Under the pieces are notes generated by a model. That model was given only the letters and a program-made list of their open reading frames with translations, was not told the DNA's origin and searched no databases. A DNA stretch of 46,440 bases from an uncultured Oscillospiraceae bacterium (GTDB taxonomy: Bacteria; Bacillota; Clostridia; Oscillospirales; Ruminococcaceae): the NCBI GenBank assembly GCA_949741215.1, contig CATJLA010000100.1, forward strand, positions 1 to 46,440. Direction: 5' to 3'. How positions within the stretch are numbered: the first letter of the stretch is position 1; each line of letters starts with the position of its first letter. A program made the translations under genes and the position numbers. Below, piece after piece: positions 24,692 to 32,882 of the stretch.

Positions 24692-25384
24692 CTAATCCCT
24701 GCGGTCTCTGCCGCCGTATAAGCCTATTAACCTCAGCAGCTGCGCCACCGAGGCCAGTAAAGCCGCCACATAAGTCAAAGCGGCGGCGCTAAGCACCTTT
24801 TGCGCCCCTTTCAGCTCCTCACCGGACAAAAACTCCTGCTCATCCAGTACTGCCAGCGCCCGATTGCTGGCGTTAAACTCCACCGGCAAGGTAAGCAGCT
24901 GGAACACCGCAATGGCGGAAAACAACACAATTCCTACCGTAATCAACGGCTGAAAGGACATCACCGCCCCCAAAATAATCAAAGGGATCGAAATAGTAGA
25001 GCCAATATTAGCCACCGGAACAAAAGCATTCCGCAGCTGGATAGGCTTATATCCCACCGCATATTGCACCGCATGGCCCGCCTCATGAGCAGCCACCCCA
25101 ATAGCGGCAATGGAAGAACTGCCGTACACCGTGTCCGAAAGCCGGATCACCTTCTGCCTGGGGTCAAAATGATCTGTCAAACTGCCGGAAATCCGCTGTA
25201 CATCAATATCTCCAATGCCGTAACATCGCAAAATCTCTCTGGCCACCTGAGCGCCGGTATAGCCCCTGCGGCTCTGTACATCGCTGTATTTTCTAAAGCT
25301 GCTGTTCACCCTTGCCTGAGCCCAAAGCCCCAGCAATAAAGCGGGCAGCACAAACAGCAGGGTATATTTGTCAAAATAAAACAT
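24692..25384 (-). CDS. YugP-type membrane zinc metallopeptidase
   Basis: A 230-residue protein with an N-terminal hydrophobic anchor (LLFVLPALLLGLW), the zinc motif HEAGHAVQYA, and three or four further membrane segments (ISIPLIILGAVMSF, IAVFQLLTLPVEF, TYVAALLASVAQLLRL). The NASNRA segment and YGSSSIAAIGVAAHEAGHA are family hallmarks. Function is poorly known; members are presumed membrane proteases. ATG 25384 follows AAAGGAG. In Bacillus this gene is not part of the fmt-rsmB block, so its position here is a local insertion. Confidence 0.87.
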   Translation of the reverse strand: MFYFDKYTLLFVLPALLLGLWAQARVNSSFRKYSDVQSRRGYTGAQVAREILRCYGIGDIDVQRISGSLTDHFDPRQKVIRLSDTVYGSSSIAAIGVAAHEAGHAVQYAVGYKPIQLRNAFVPVANIGSTISIPLIILGAVMSFQPLITVGIVLFSAIAVFQLLTLPVEFNASNRALAVLDEQEFLSGEELKGAQKVLSAAALTYVAALLASVAQLLRLIGLYGGRDRRD

Positions 25385-25786
25385 AGGAACACTCCTTTCC
25401 CAATTCAGTATCACCAAATTTCCGTCGTACAAAAGAGGAAAAAATCCCTATGCTAACCATATCATTTTTTCATGACATCTTCATTACAAAATCATGAACA
25501 AACTTTCCACACATTTATTATTTTCGGACGTCGTTATGCTTTCCGCTATCCCAAGCCCTATACTTCTAAACTTTTTTCGGATCCGCAAAAATCTCTCTTG
25601 CCAACAACCGCAGCAAAAAAGCCACAACGCCTCTGCCTTCTAAAATTTTCCATAGCCGCCCGCTATTTCAATCCTATCAAGCCACCCTCCACACCGCGGC
25701 ACGAAAATCGCTCTGCCAAAAGCGTTCCATCACTATCCGCTCTTCCTTACAAAATTACCTGACGAAAAGCGCCCGTTTTCTCCATC
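25385..25786. other. 402-base spacer between fmt and the YugP-type gene
   Basis: No supported gene: the open frame on the plus strand (25472-25762) lacks a ribosome site. It holds an inverted repeat TTCATGA/TCATGAA near 25469-25498 that might be an operator, and a GGACGTCGTTATGCTT core near 25527 of the dispersed repeat family. I see no good promoter. Confidence 0.5.
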
Positions 25787-26722
25787 CTACCTACCCAGCC
25801 GAACGCCTTTCGCCACCTTATGGCCTCTTAAAAAATCCCCGGCAGAAAGTCGTTTTCCGCCTTCCAGCTGCACCTCCAGCAATTCAATAGCGCCCTCGCC
25901 GCAGCCTATCACCAACCGGTTCTCCGTAAGCAATACCCCCGGCTCTCCGGAAAACCCCTCTGCCTTTACCGCTTTTTGTACCTTTAGCAGCCTGCCATCC
26001 AGCCGGGTAAACGCCACCGGCCAGGAGTACATCCCCCGGATCAGGTTATGCACCTGTCCCGCAGGCTTCTCAAAGTCGATTTCCGCCATCTGCTTTTCAA
26101 TTATCGGAGCATAGCTCACGCCGTCTTCTCCCTGAGGCACAGCCGGCAGCCGGCAGCCGGCTTCTTCAAACCGGGCCAAAGTTTCTACCAAGCATTCCGC
26201 ACCAAGCACAGCCAACCGGTCATGCAGCTCGTCCGCTGTTTCATTTTCCCCAATCTCCAGCTCCCTTGCGGCAATCATGTCCCCGGTATCCATCCCCTCA
26301 GCCATATACATGGCCGTTACGCCGGTTTTGGTCTCTCCGTTTACCACACACCACTGAATCGGCCCGGCCCCCCGGTACTTAGGCAGCAGCGAAGCATGAA
26401 TGTTCACGCACCCGTAAGCCGGAATCTCCAAAATTTCCTTGGGCAAAAGCCGCCCATAGGCCACAACAACAATCAAATCCGGGGCAATATCCCGCAGCTC
26501 CCCGGCTACTGTGCCATCCCGCAGCTTTACCGGCTGACGAACTGCCAGCCCATGCTCCAGCGCCACTTTTTTCACCGGCGGTTGGGTAAGCTTCTGGCTG
26601 CGGCCCACCGGCTTATCCGGCTGAGTATACACCGCCGCCACCTGATGCCCCGCATTTATCACCTGCTCCAGGCTTTTTGCCGCAAACTCCGGCGTGCCCA
26701 TAAACACGATCTTCATTCCCAT
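25787..26722 (-). CDS. fmt: Methionyl-tRNA formyltransferase
   Basis: Formylates initiator Met-tRNA using 10-formyl-THF. The N-terminal Rossmann domain reads MKIVFMGTPEFAAKSLE; the catalytic stretch is NIHASLLPKYRGAGPIQW, with the Asn-His-Asp triad completed near EGMDTGDM. The C-terminal OB-fold domain (from about 205, MYSWPVAFTRLDG) binds tRNA. Length 311 residues. GAAAGGAG lies 8 bases before ATG 26722. def lies 128 bases upstream, the usual pairing. Confidence 0.95.
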   Translation of the reverse strand: MGMKIVFMGTPEFAAKSLEQVINAGHQVAAVYTQPDKPVGRSQKLTQPPVKKVALEHGLAVRQPVKLRDGTVAGELRDIAPDLIVVVAYGRLLPKEILEIPAYGCVNIHASLLPKYRGAGPIQWCVVNGETKTGVTAMYMAEGMDTGDMIAARELEIGENETADELHDRLAVLGAECLVETLARFEEAGCRLPAVPQGEDGVSYAPIIEKQMAEIDFEKPAGQVHNLIRGMYSWPVAFTRLDGRLLKVQKAVKAEGFSGEPGVLLTENRLVIGCGEGAIELLEVQLEGGKRLSAGDFLRGHKVAKGVRLGR

Positions 26723-26850
26723 GGCAATGGCTCCTTTCCATCGTTTCCTTTGTTTTTAAGACAAAACACAGCAAACCGTTTTTCTCTGCCTCCCAAAGGC
26801 ATTCTCAGCATATCCATGCACCTTCGTCCCGGCAAAAACGGCTTTGCGCC

Positions 26851-27318
26851 TTACTTTTCCAGCTCATCCGGGGAGAGCATCCTCTCTGCTAAGTCCTTGA
26901 AAACCCGGCCCTCCAAATGGTCGGTTTCATGGCAGATCGCCCGGGCCAGCAGGTTCTCCCCCTTGATGACAAATGGCTTTCCAAAGCGATCCTGGGCTCT
27001 GGCCTCCACCTTTTTGGGCCGGGTAACAATTCCGTACTCCCCAGGGAAGGAGAGGCACCCCTCCGAGTCAGTCTGAGTGCCTTTTTCCTTGATAATCACA
27101 GGGTTTATCAGCTCAATCACGCCCTCGCCCACATTGATGACCACGGCGCGCTTTAGTATGCCTACCTGCACGGCCGCTAAGCCTACTCCGTTGGCCTTTT
27201 CCATGGTTTCTGCCATATCATCTAACAAATCCCACAAGCGTTTGTCAAATGTGGTTATTTCGCGGCTTTTTTTCCGTAAAATCTCATCTTCCTCTGTTAC
27301 AATAGTACGAGTTGCCAT
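26851..27318 (-). CDS. def: Peptide deformylase
   Basis: Removes the formyl group from nascent proteins. All three motifs are intact: GVGLAAVQVG, EGCLSFPGE with the metal Cys, and HETDHLEG with the two metal His and catalytic Glu. Length 155 residues. ATG 27318 follows GGAGGAATC; an upstream frame extension of eight residues is not needed. It pairs with fmt in the same pathway. Confidence 0.95.
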   Translation of the reverse strand: MATRTIVTEEDEILRKKSREITTFDKRLWDLLDDMAETMEKANGVGLAAVQVGILKRAVVINVGEGVIELINPVIIKEKGTQTDSEGCLSFPGEYGIVTRPKKVEARAQDRFGKPFVIKGENLLARAICHETDHLEGRVFKDLAERMLSPDELEK

Positions 27319-27674
27319 CTCTGATTCCTCCAGTTTTTTCAAAAAAATTTGCCCGATTTACCGCCCGTTAAGACATGGGCGGAGGTTTTTTCTTCGAAGT
27401 TTATGCGAAAAATTCTGCTGTTTGTTAAATTTCACCAAAATTTCGTCACTGATTTTGACGTAAAAACAGCGTAAAACTTGCTCCGATTGGCCTCAAAATC
27501 CCTCTAAAACAGTCCGAAAAGCCCTTAAATTTCTCCGGCATATCTAAAGTGCTAAAAATTCGATAAAAACCTATCGCGATTGATCAGATACTTTTTCCAC
27601 CTGCTCCAACGACAGAAAGCCACCCCCTGCCCGCGGTACTTCTCCCTGGTAGTGCCGTCCTTGTAAAAAATGGG
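27319..27674. other. 356-base spacer between priA and def, with possible promoter
   Basis: On the minus strand TTAACA (27428-27423) and CATAAA (27405-27400) are 17 bases apart and could be a weak sigma-A promoter for def-fmt. CCGCCC/GGGCGG (27361-27382), with a T6 run on the plus-strand side, lies in the predicted def leader. No gene is visible. The region is AT-rich compared with its neighbours. Confidence 0.45.
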
Positions 27675-30149
27675 TTACAGGCTGCCGTCAAAGTAAGGGT
27701 CAGCGTAGTAGGTAACGCCCCGGGCCTCCCCCAAAGCGCCGAACTGCCGCAGCAGCCGGGCCATCAGCTCCCGGAAGGGCCTGCTGTTTTTATACTTGAA
27801 CAGCAGCTTGTACCGATATTTGTTATTTACCCGCAGTACCGAACTCTCACACGGGCCCATCACCTGCAGCGGGATATCCGGGTACTGTGCCGCTGTTTGC
27901 CGGATCAGCTCTAAAAACCGGTTTGCCGCTCGAAGCACCTCCGGCTGCCGTTCCCCCGAAAAGCCCACAACCCCCATATCGCAAAAAGGCGGATAGGTGA
28001 GCAGTTTGCGGGCGGCAATCTCCCCCTGATAGAAGCCCTCGAAGTTCTGATGAGCAGCGTGGAGGATCACATCGTTATCCGGGGAATAGGTTTGGATGAT
28101 GGCCCGGCCCTGAGCAGCCCCGCGGCCACCCCGGCCCACCACCTGGGTAAGCAGGTCAAAGGTGCGCTCGTAGCTGCGAAAATCGTCACTGTAGAGATAA
28201 GAATCGGCCGCCAGCACTCCAACTAAGGTGACGTCCGGGAAATTAAGGCCCTTTGCCACCATTTGGGTGCCGATCATAATGTCATATTCCCCTCGGGCGA
28301 AGGCGTCGAAGTAGGTTTGATGGGAAAAGCGGGTGAGGGTAGTGTCGGCATCCATCCGAAGGATGCGGGCCTTGGGCAGCAGGATTTGCAGCTGCTGCTC
28401 CGCCTTTTGGGTGCCCTGGCCGGTGTAGCGGACATACTCGCTGCCGCACTGGTCGCAGTGGGTAACAGCCTCCCGGGTGTAGCCGCAGTAGTGGCAGATA
28501 AGCTGGCCGTTTTTGGCGTGGTAGGTAAGAGAAATGGAGCAGTTAGGGCAGCTGACTACCTGCTGACACTGGGAGCAGGTGACTACGGTACTGTGGCCCC
28601 GTCGGTTCAACAGCAAAATGGACTGCCTGCCTTGATCCAGATTATCGGCAAGGGCCTCCAACAAGGGCTTGCTGAAGCCGGTTTCCGCTGCGCCGGGCTG
28701 GCTGCTCATATCCACTAACTGCACCGGCGGCAGCGAGGCCCCGGAGTAACGGCTGGGCAAAGCAACCAGCTGGTACTTGCCCTGCCGGGCAAAAAAGTAG
28801 CTTTCCAGGCTGGGGGTGGCAGAGCAAAGCAGCAGCAAAGCCTTATGCCAGACACAGCGGAACTTTGCGGCCTCCCGGGCGTGAAAACGGGGGGCAGCCT
28901 CCGATTTATAGGTGTGCTCCTGTTCCTCGTCCATAACAATCAGGCCGATATTTTCCAAAGGGGCGAACACGGCGGAACGGGTGCCTACAGCAATGCGCAC
29001 CTGACCTTCCTTCATCCGCTTCCATTCGTCCATCCGCTGGGAAAGAGTGAGCCCGCTGTGAAGTACCGCCACCGTTTCTCCATAGCGGCGGTGGAATTTA
29101 TCTAAGGTTTGGGGGGTAAGAGCAATTTCCGGCACCATGACGATTACATTCTTGCCTGCAGCCAGCACCCGGTCAATCAGCCAGAGATAAACCTCGGTTT
29201 TGCCGCTGCCGGTTACGCCATACAGCAGGGAAACTGACGCCTCCCCTCTGTTCCATTGACGAAACAGCTGATCCGCGGCCTGGCGCTGCTGGGGAGTCAA
29301 AACAGCAACCGGCTGTTGGCCGGCTTTCTGGGCGGCATCGGGGTAAGGATTGCGGTAAACAGCGTTTTCAAAAAACTCCACCGCGCCAAGCTTCGCCAAA
29401 TTCTGCAAAACCTGCCGGGTGATACCGCATAAATAGGTAACCTCCTTCACAGAGGCAGGCTGGTTTTCCTCCAAAAATTCCACTGCCTTCCGCTGCTTGG
29501 GGGTCAGCTTGGTCAGCTGGCTTTTTCCCGTAAGCCGCACCATGGTGACGGTTTCGTCCTGAATTTTTTGCCGAGCCTCCTCCCGCAGCTCTACCAAACC
29601 GGCCTGCCGGAGAGCCCGCAAAGGGGCGGGCTCCTCCTTATCCGGGGGCAGCCGCAAAAGCTCCCACAGCTTTTCCCGGGGGAGGCCATGAGGGTAATCG
29701 CCGCATAATAAATCCATCAGCCGGCGGTGGGGCTCCCCTTTGGCAGAGGCTGCCGCCAGCAGCTCGTCCATGGAAAAAGCGGCGCTGGGGGTATAAAAAA
29801 CCTTCAGCTTCATGCCAATACCGGAGGGAATCATCAGCTTGGCAGCCTCATACCAGCAGCAGAAGGTGTTGGTTTTCAGGTAAACTGCCAGCCGCAGCTG
29901 CTCTTCGGTAAGCAAAGGGGCTTCGTCCAGCTGCTCCGAGATGGACTTTAACTGCTGCTCCGGAGGCTGCTCCTGCTGCTCTAACCGAAAAACCATGCCC
30001 TGGCGCTTCCGGTTACCGCCGCCAAAGGGCACCAAAACCCTGCAGCCGGGCTGCAAACTGGCCTCCAACGGAGCAGGGATCAGATAATCATACAGTTTAT
30101 CAAAATGGTAGGCGGCTTTTTCTACCGCTACCTTTGCAGTTTTCCACAA
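27675..30149 (-). CDS. priA: Primosomal protein N', replication restart helicase PriA
   Basis: Recognises collapsed forks and reloads the replisome. An N-terminal DNA-binding domain (VAVEKAAYHFDKLYDYLIP) is followed by superfamily 2 helicase motifs: Walker A GVTGSGKTEVYL, the DEEQEHTYKSE box, LLLNRRGHST, a zinc-binding insertion with four CxxC pairs (CSQC, CPNC, CHYC, CDQC), and GTQMVAKGLNFPDV. The start is uncertain: the only family-consistent choice is TTG 30149. An alternative TTG at 30218 would add residues encoded by a repeat element. A terminator separates it from rpoZ. Confidence 0.92.
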   Translation of the reverse strand: MWKTAKVAVEKAAYHFDKLYDYLIPAPLEASLQPGCRVLVPFGGGNRKRQGMVFRLEQQEQPPEQQLKSISEQLDEAPLLTEEQLRLAVYLKTNTFCCWYEAAKLMIPSGIGMKLKVFYTPSAAFSMDELLAAASAKGEPHRRLMDLLCGDYPHGLPREKLWELLRLPPDKEEPAPLRALRQAGLVELREEARQKIQDETVTMVRLTGKSQLTKLTPKQRKAVEFLEENQPASVKEVTYLCGITRQVLQNLAKLGAVEFFENAVYRNPYPDAAQKAGQQPVAVLTPQQRQAADQLFRQWNRGEASVSLLYGVTGSGKTEVYLWLIDRVLAAGKNVIVMVPEIALTPQTLDKFHRRYGETVAVLHSGLTLSQRMDEWKRMKEGQVRIAVGTRSAVFAPLENIGLIVMDEEQEHTYKSEAAPRFHAREAAKFRCVWHKALLLLCSATPSLESYFFARQGKYQLVALPSRYSGASLPPVQLVDMSSQPGAAETGFSKPLLEALADNLDQGRQSILLLNRRGHSTVVTCSQCQQVVSCPNCSISLTYHAKNGQLICHYCGYTREAVTHCDQCGSEYVRYTGQGTQKAEQQLQILLPKARILRMDADTTLTRFSHQTYFDAFARGEYDIMIGTQMVAKGLNFPDVTLVGVLAADSYLYSDDFRSYERTFDLLTQVVGRGGRGAAQGRAIIQTYSPDNDVILHAAHQNFEGFYQGEIAARKLLTYPPFCDMGVVGFSGERQPEVLRAANRFLELIRQTAAQYPDIPLQVMGPCESSVLRVNNKYRYKLLFKYKNSRPFRELMARLLRQFGALGEARGVTYYADPYFDGSL

Positions 30150-30219
30150 AACGGTAAGCCGCCGCCTTTCTCTTTGCAAAATAACCGGGAGCCGCCGCCC
30201 TGTGCCGGAGAACAGCAAG

Positions 30220-30233
30220 GGCAGTTACGTCCC
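30220..30233. repeat. GACGT-family half element between rpoZ and priA
   Basis: GGCAGTTACGTCCC, the family core in plus orientation, preceded by GAGAACAGCAAG as in the 7974 and 17798 copies. No clear second arm. Confidence 0.5.
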
Positions 30234-30254
30234 ACAAAAAAGCGATAAAATGCG

Positions 30255-30305
30255 AAAAGGCGTTACCCGTATACAGTACCTTACCGTATCGGTACGCCTT
30301 TTTTT
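30255..30305. terminator. Terminator after rpoZ
   Basis: Inverted arms starting AAAAGGCGT and ending ACGCCTTTTTTT, with inner pairing, just past the rpoZ stop. T-rich on both outer sides, so it can act in either direction. It separates the yicC-remA-gmk-rpoZ transcript from priA. Confidence 0.8.
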
Positions 30306-30307
30306 GC

Positions 30308-30682
30308 TTATTCCGCCGCGGCCTCTGCTTCCTCCTGATCCTGCGGGAGCTCCTCAGCCTGTTCCTCCTGGTTCTGCTCGGCTATCTGACGTTCTTCCTC
30401 CGCCTCCTGCTGCAGCACTTCCTCAGGGCTTAAAATCTCCAGCTCATACTGGTGGTTTTTCAGCTCCTCAACCGCAAGGCGCACCGGCTTCATCGAAAGC
30501 TCCTCCGGCAGCTGCTTTACCCGGTCCAGCACAGTATTTTTGCCCCTATCCACCTCGGTAACTTCCTTTACCTTTTTCAGCTGCTCATCGGTAATCTCCC
30601 GGGCACGCTTGGCCACCCCCAGCACAAAGGAATAATAGCTTTCCTCCGGGCCAAGAACCTTATTTACATCTATTTTAACCAT
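30308..30682 (-). CDS. rpoZ: RNA polymerase omega subunit, with long acidic tail
   Basis: Small subunit that supports assembly of beta-prime. SYYSFVLGVAKRAREI near the N-terminus and the helix VRLAVEELKNHQYEL match the omega fold. The canonical opening is changed (MVKIDVNKVLGPEE), and the last 40 residues are a Glu/Gln-rich tail (EEERQIAEQNQEEQAEELPQ), longer than usual. Assignment rests partly on position directly after gmk, as in other Firmicutes. Length 124 residues. Start supported by GAGGCAG-type site 8-12 bases upstream. Confidence 0.85.
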   Translation of the reverse strand: MVKIDVNKVLGPEESYYSFVLGVAKRAREITDEQLKKVKEVTEVDRGKNTVLDRVKQLPEELSMKPVRLAVEELKNHQYELEILSPEEVLQQEAEEERQIAEQNQEEQAEELPQDQEEAEAAAE

Positions 30683-30704
30683 GCTAAACTGCCTCCTCGT
30701 TCAT

Positions 30705-31304
30705 TTATCTGGTTGTTACGACGTGACTGCTCTCTTCGTTCTCTGCCTGCTGGTAAGCCATCAGCGCTTCCAGCTCCTGCACCGCGTCCTCCAGCTGGTC
30801 GTTTACAACCTGGTAGCGGTATTTGCCGGACTGCTCCAGCTCATACACTGCACGGTCCATCCGCTTTTGCACTGCTTCGGGGCTTTCGGTATGGCGGTTC
30901 TCCAGCCTCTCCCGCAGCGCCTCCAAAGAGGGCGGCAGAATAAAGACCGACAGGATGTCCGGCACCATTTCCATCACCCGGGCAGCGCCTTCCACCTCAA
31001 TTTCCAGAATTACATCATAGCCTTGGGCCATCTGCTGCTCAATTTTTTCCCGCAAAGTGCCGTAATAGTTGCCGTTGTACTCCACATACTCCAACAGCTC
31101 TCCGGCAGTAATTTTCCGCTCAAATTCCTCCCGGGAAATAAAATAATAATGGACACCGTCCTGCTCCCCCTCTCTTGGGGCTCTGGTAGCGGCAGAAACC
31201 GAAAGCCGCAGGTTGGGGTTGCGCTCCAGCAGCTGCTTGACAATAGTGCCCTTACCCACGCCGGAAGGGCCGGAGAGGATAATCAGCCGACCTTTTTTAC
31301 TCAT
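30705..31304 (-). CDS. gmk: Guanylate kinase
   Basis: Converts GMP and ATP to GDP and ADP. P-loop [14 protein letters not shown]-binding [16 protein letters not shown] and EYNGNYYGT, lid region [18 protein letters not shown]. Length 199 residues. ATG 31304 overlaps the end of remA by eight bases and follows GAGGAG; the longer frame upstream would replace a good site with none. The last residues (ESSHVVTTR) are encoded by the dispersed GACGTGACTGC repeat core. Confidence 0.95.
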   Translation of the reverse strand: MSKKGRLIILSGPSGVGKGTIVKQLLERNPNLRLSVSAATRAPREGEQDGVHYYFISREEFERKITAGELLEYVEYNGNYYGTLREKIEQQMAQGYDVILEIEVEGAARVMEMVPDILSVFILPPSLEALRERLENRHTESPEAVQKRMDRAVYELEQSGKYRYQVVNDQLEDAVQELEALMAYQQAENEESSHVVTTR

Positions 31305-31566
31305 CGGAATCCATCTCCTCCTCGTCCTCATCCTCGTCTACCAAGCGGTTGGCAACTGTTTCCGGCTGCACAGCCGAGAGGATCACGTGGTCGCTGTCCG
31401 TAATGATGACTGCGCGGGTACGGCGGCCGTAGGTGGCGTCAATCAGCATTCCTTTTTCCTTGGCGTCCTGAATAATCCGCTTGATGGGGGCGGATTCCGG
31501 GCTGACAATCGCCACTAAGCGGTTGGCGGAAACCATGTTTCCAAACCCGATATTAATAAGCTTCAT
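31297..31566 (-). CDS. remA: RemA-family extracellular matrix regulator (DUF370)
   Basis: RemA forms ring-shaped DNA-binding oligomers; in Bacillus it activates biofilm matrix and osmoprotection genes. The 89 residues begin [20 protein letters not shown], with [13 protein letters not shown] and [12 protein letters not shown] further on, all hallmark segments. An acidic tail ([13 protein letters not shown]) is longer than in Bacillus. It sits between yicC and gmk, the conserved Firmicutes order. Confidence 0.93.
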   Translation of the reverse strand: MKLINIGFGNMVSANRLVAIVSPESAPIKRIIQDAKEKGMLIDATYGRRTRAVIITDSDHVILSAVQPETVANRLVDEDEDEEEMDSDE

Positions 31567-31627
31567 GCCCTATTTTTCATTCCTTTCCAGCCGAAAAGCT
31601 GCTTGTTTGGGGCGGGTTCGCCTGTAA

Positions 31628-32506
31628 TCATTCGATATTCTGCACCTGTTCCCGGATTTTTTCAATCTCGGATTTAATCTCCACCACAACCCTGGCAATT
31701 TCCAGGTCCTGCGCTTTGGAGCCGATGGTGTTAGCCTCCCGGTTGATCTCCTGCACCAAAAAGTCCAGCTTACGTCCTACCGGGCCGGAACCGCTGAGAA
31801 TTTGCCGCAGAGAGGCCAAATGGCTTTCCAACCGAACTGTTTCCTCATCCACTGCAACCTTTTCGGCAAAGATGGCAGCCTCAGTAAGCACCCGCTGGTC
31901 ATCAAAGCGGCTGTCCTCCAGCACTTCCCGCAGCTTGGCATAAAGCCGTTCCCGGTACTGAGCCACCGTTTGAGGGGAGCGCTCCTTTACAAATTCCACC
32001 AGCTTTTCGATGGTATCCGCCCTTGCCAGCAAGTCGGCCTTCAAGCGCTCACCCTCCTGCTGCCGCATGGTGAGAAAGCCCTCCACCGCTTCCTCCAAAA
32101 CCGGGAGTACCGCCTGCCAGATTTCCTCCTGGTCCTCCTCCTTTTTGCGGAGGGTAAAAATCTCGGAAAACCGGGCCAAAGAGCTTACTGTAAGATCGTC
32201 CTGCAGCTTCAGCTCACTGCCCATTTCCCGCAGGGCGGTGAGATAGGATTGGGCCAGCGGCATGTTAATCTCCACTTGGGCGGAGCTGTCCTCCACTGTA
32301 ACAATCTGGATGCCTAAATCCACCTTGCCCCGGAAGATTTTGCTCTGAAGATAGCTTTTCAGCTTCTCCTCCAAAAAGCTCATGCTCCTGGGCGCACGGG
32401 CCGAAAGCTCAAAGTACCGGTGATTCACCGACCGCAGCTCCACCGTAATATCCCTGCCGCCGGCAAGCCGCTGGGCCCTGCCGTAGCCGGTCATGCTTTT
32501 TGTCAT
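31628..32506 (-). CDS. YicC/YloC-family endoribonuclease
   Basis: YicC proteins are endoribonucleases that act on small RNAs and mRNA. The N-terminal signature MTKSMTGYGRAQ is followed by VELRSVNHRYFELSARAPR and the C-terminal LDFLVQEINREANTIGSKAQ, both highly conserved. Length 292 residues. ATG 32506 follows AAAGGCGG; the 22 residues possible upstream lack a site. It is the first gene of the minus-strand block, downstream of a strong promoter. Confidence 0.93.
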   Translation of the reverse strand: MTKSMTGYGRAQRLAGGRDITVELRSVNHRYFELSARAPRSMSFLEEKLKSYLQSKIFRGKVDLGIQIVTVEDSSAQVEINMPLAQSYLTALREMGSELKLQDDLTVSSLARFSEIFTLRKKEEDQEEIWQAVLPVLEEAVEGFLTMRQQEGERLKADLLARADTIEKLVEFVKERSPQTVAQYRERLYAKLREVLEDSRFDDQRVLTEAAIFAEKVAVDEETVRLESHLASLRQILSGSGPVGRKLDFLVQEINREANTIGSKAQDLEIARVVVEIKSEIEKIREQVQNIE

Positions 32507-32619
32507 TGCAACCGCCTTTCTACAGGGGCGGGGGTGTTCCCCGGCGCACACCTGTGGCCGATTCTGTACCACTTTGCCCCACGCTCCTAGCAGCAGGGCA
32601 AAACAGCATACTACCTTTC

Positions 32620-32649
32620 ATTTTACTCTTTTTCACCTTGGCTTGTCAA
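32620..32649 (-). promoter_or_regulatory. Sigma-A promoter of the yicC-remA-gmk-rpoZ operon
   Basis: On the minus strand a perfect TTGACA (32649-32644) and TAAAAT (32625-32620) are 18 bases apart, giving a leader of about 105 bases. Confidence 0.8.
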
Positions 32650-32740
32650 GGCAATGCAGCCGCTTTTTTTCAGCTTATTCCCAAATTTTCGGCATCACTC
32701 GAGGTAGTTAAACAGCTCACCCCATAAAGCCTTATTTTAT

Positions 32741-32857
32741 GACGTCGCTCAGCCTTGCGCATAAGGCGTGGCTATGCACTTTCGTCCCAAATGCAAAGCG
32801 CCGCCGGGAACCGAAAGCCTGCCGCAGAACACGGGGCTTCCAGTCACCGGCGACGTC
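32741..32857. repeat. GACGTCGC inverted-repeat element after the carboxyltransferase operon
   Basis: GACGTCGC (32741-32748) and GCGACGTC (32850-32857) face each other across about 100 bases containing further short palindromes and a TTCGTCCC core. It fills the spacer between convergent-reading ends and has no gene. Confidence 0.5.
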
Positions 32858-32882
32858 CGGAAACATACAGTTACATTGCTGA

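Noticed and set aside
25472-25762. 96-residue open frame in the fmt/YugP spacer
   Set aside because: No ribosome site, odd composition, no homology I recognise.
27361-27391. Hairpin with T6 as a plus-strand terminator
   Set aside because: No plus-strand gene lies upstream, so a terminator role there is unsupported; noted only as part of the spacer.
28911-28940. PriA DEEQ instead of DEEH in the helicase box
   Set aside because: As far as I recall this variant is common in clostridial PriA, so it is not treated as a defect.
30150-30218. TTG start extending PriA by 23 residues
   Set aside because: The added codons come from a repeat element and the family starts at about the TTG at 30149.
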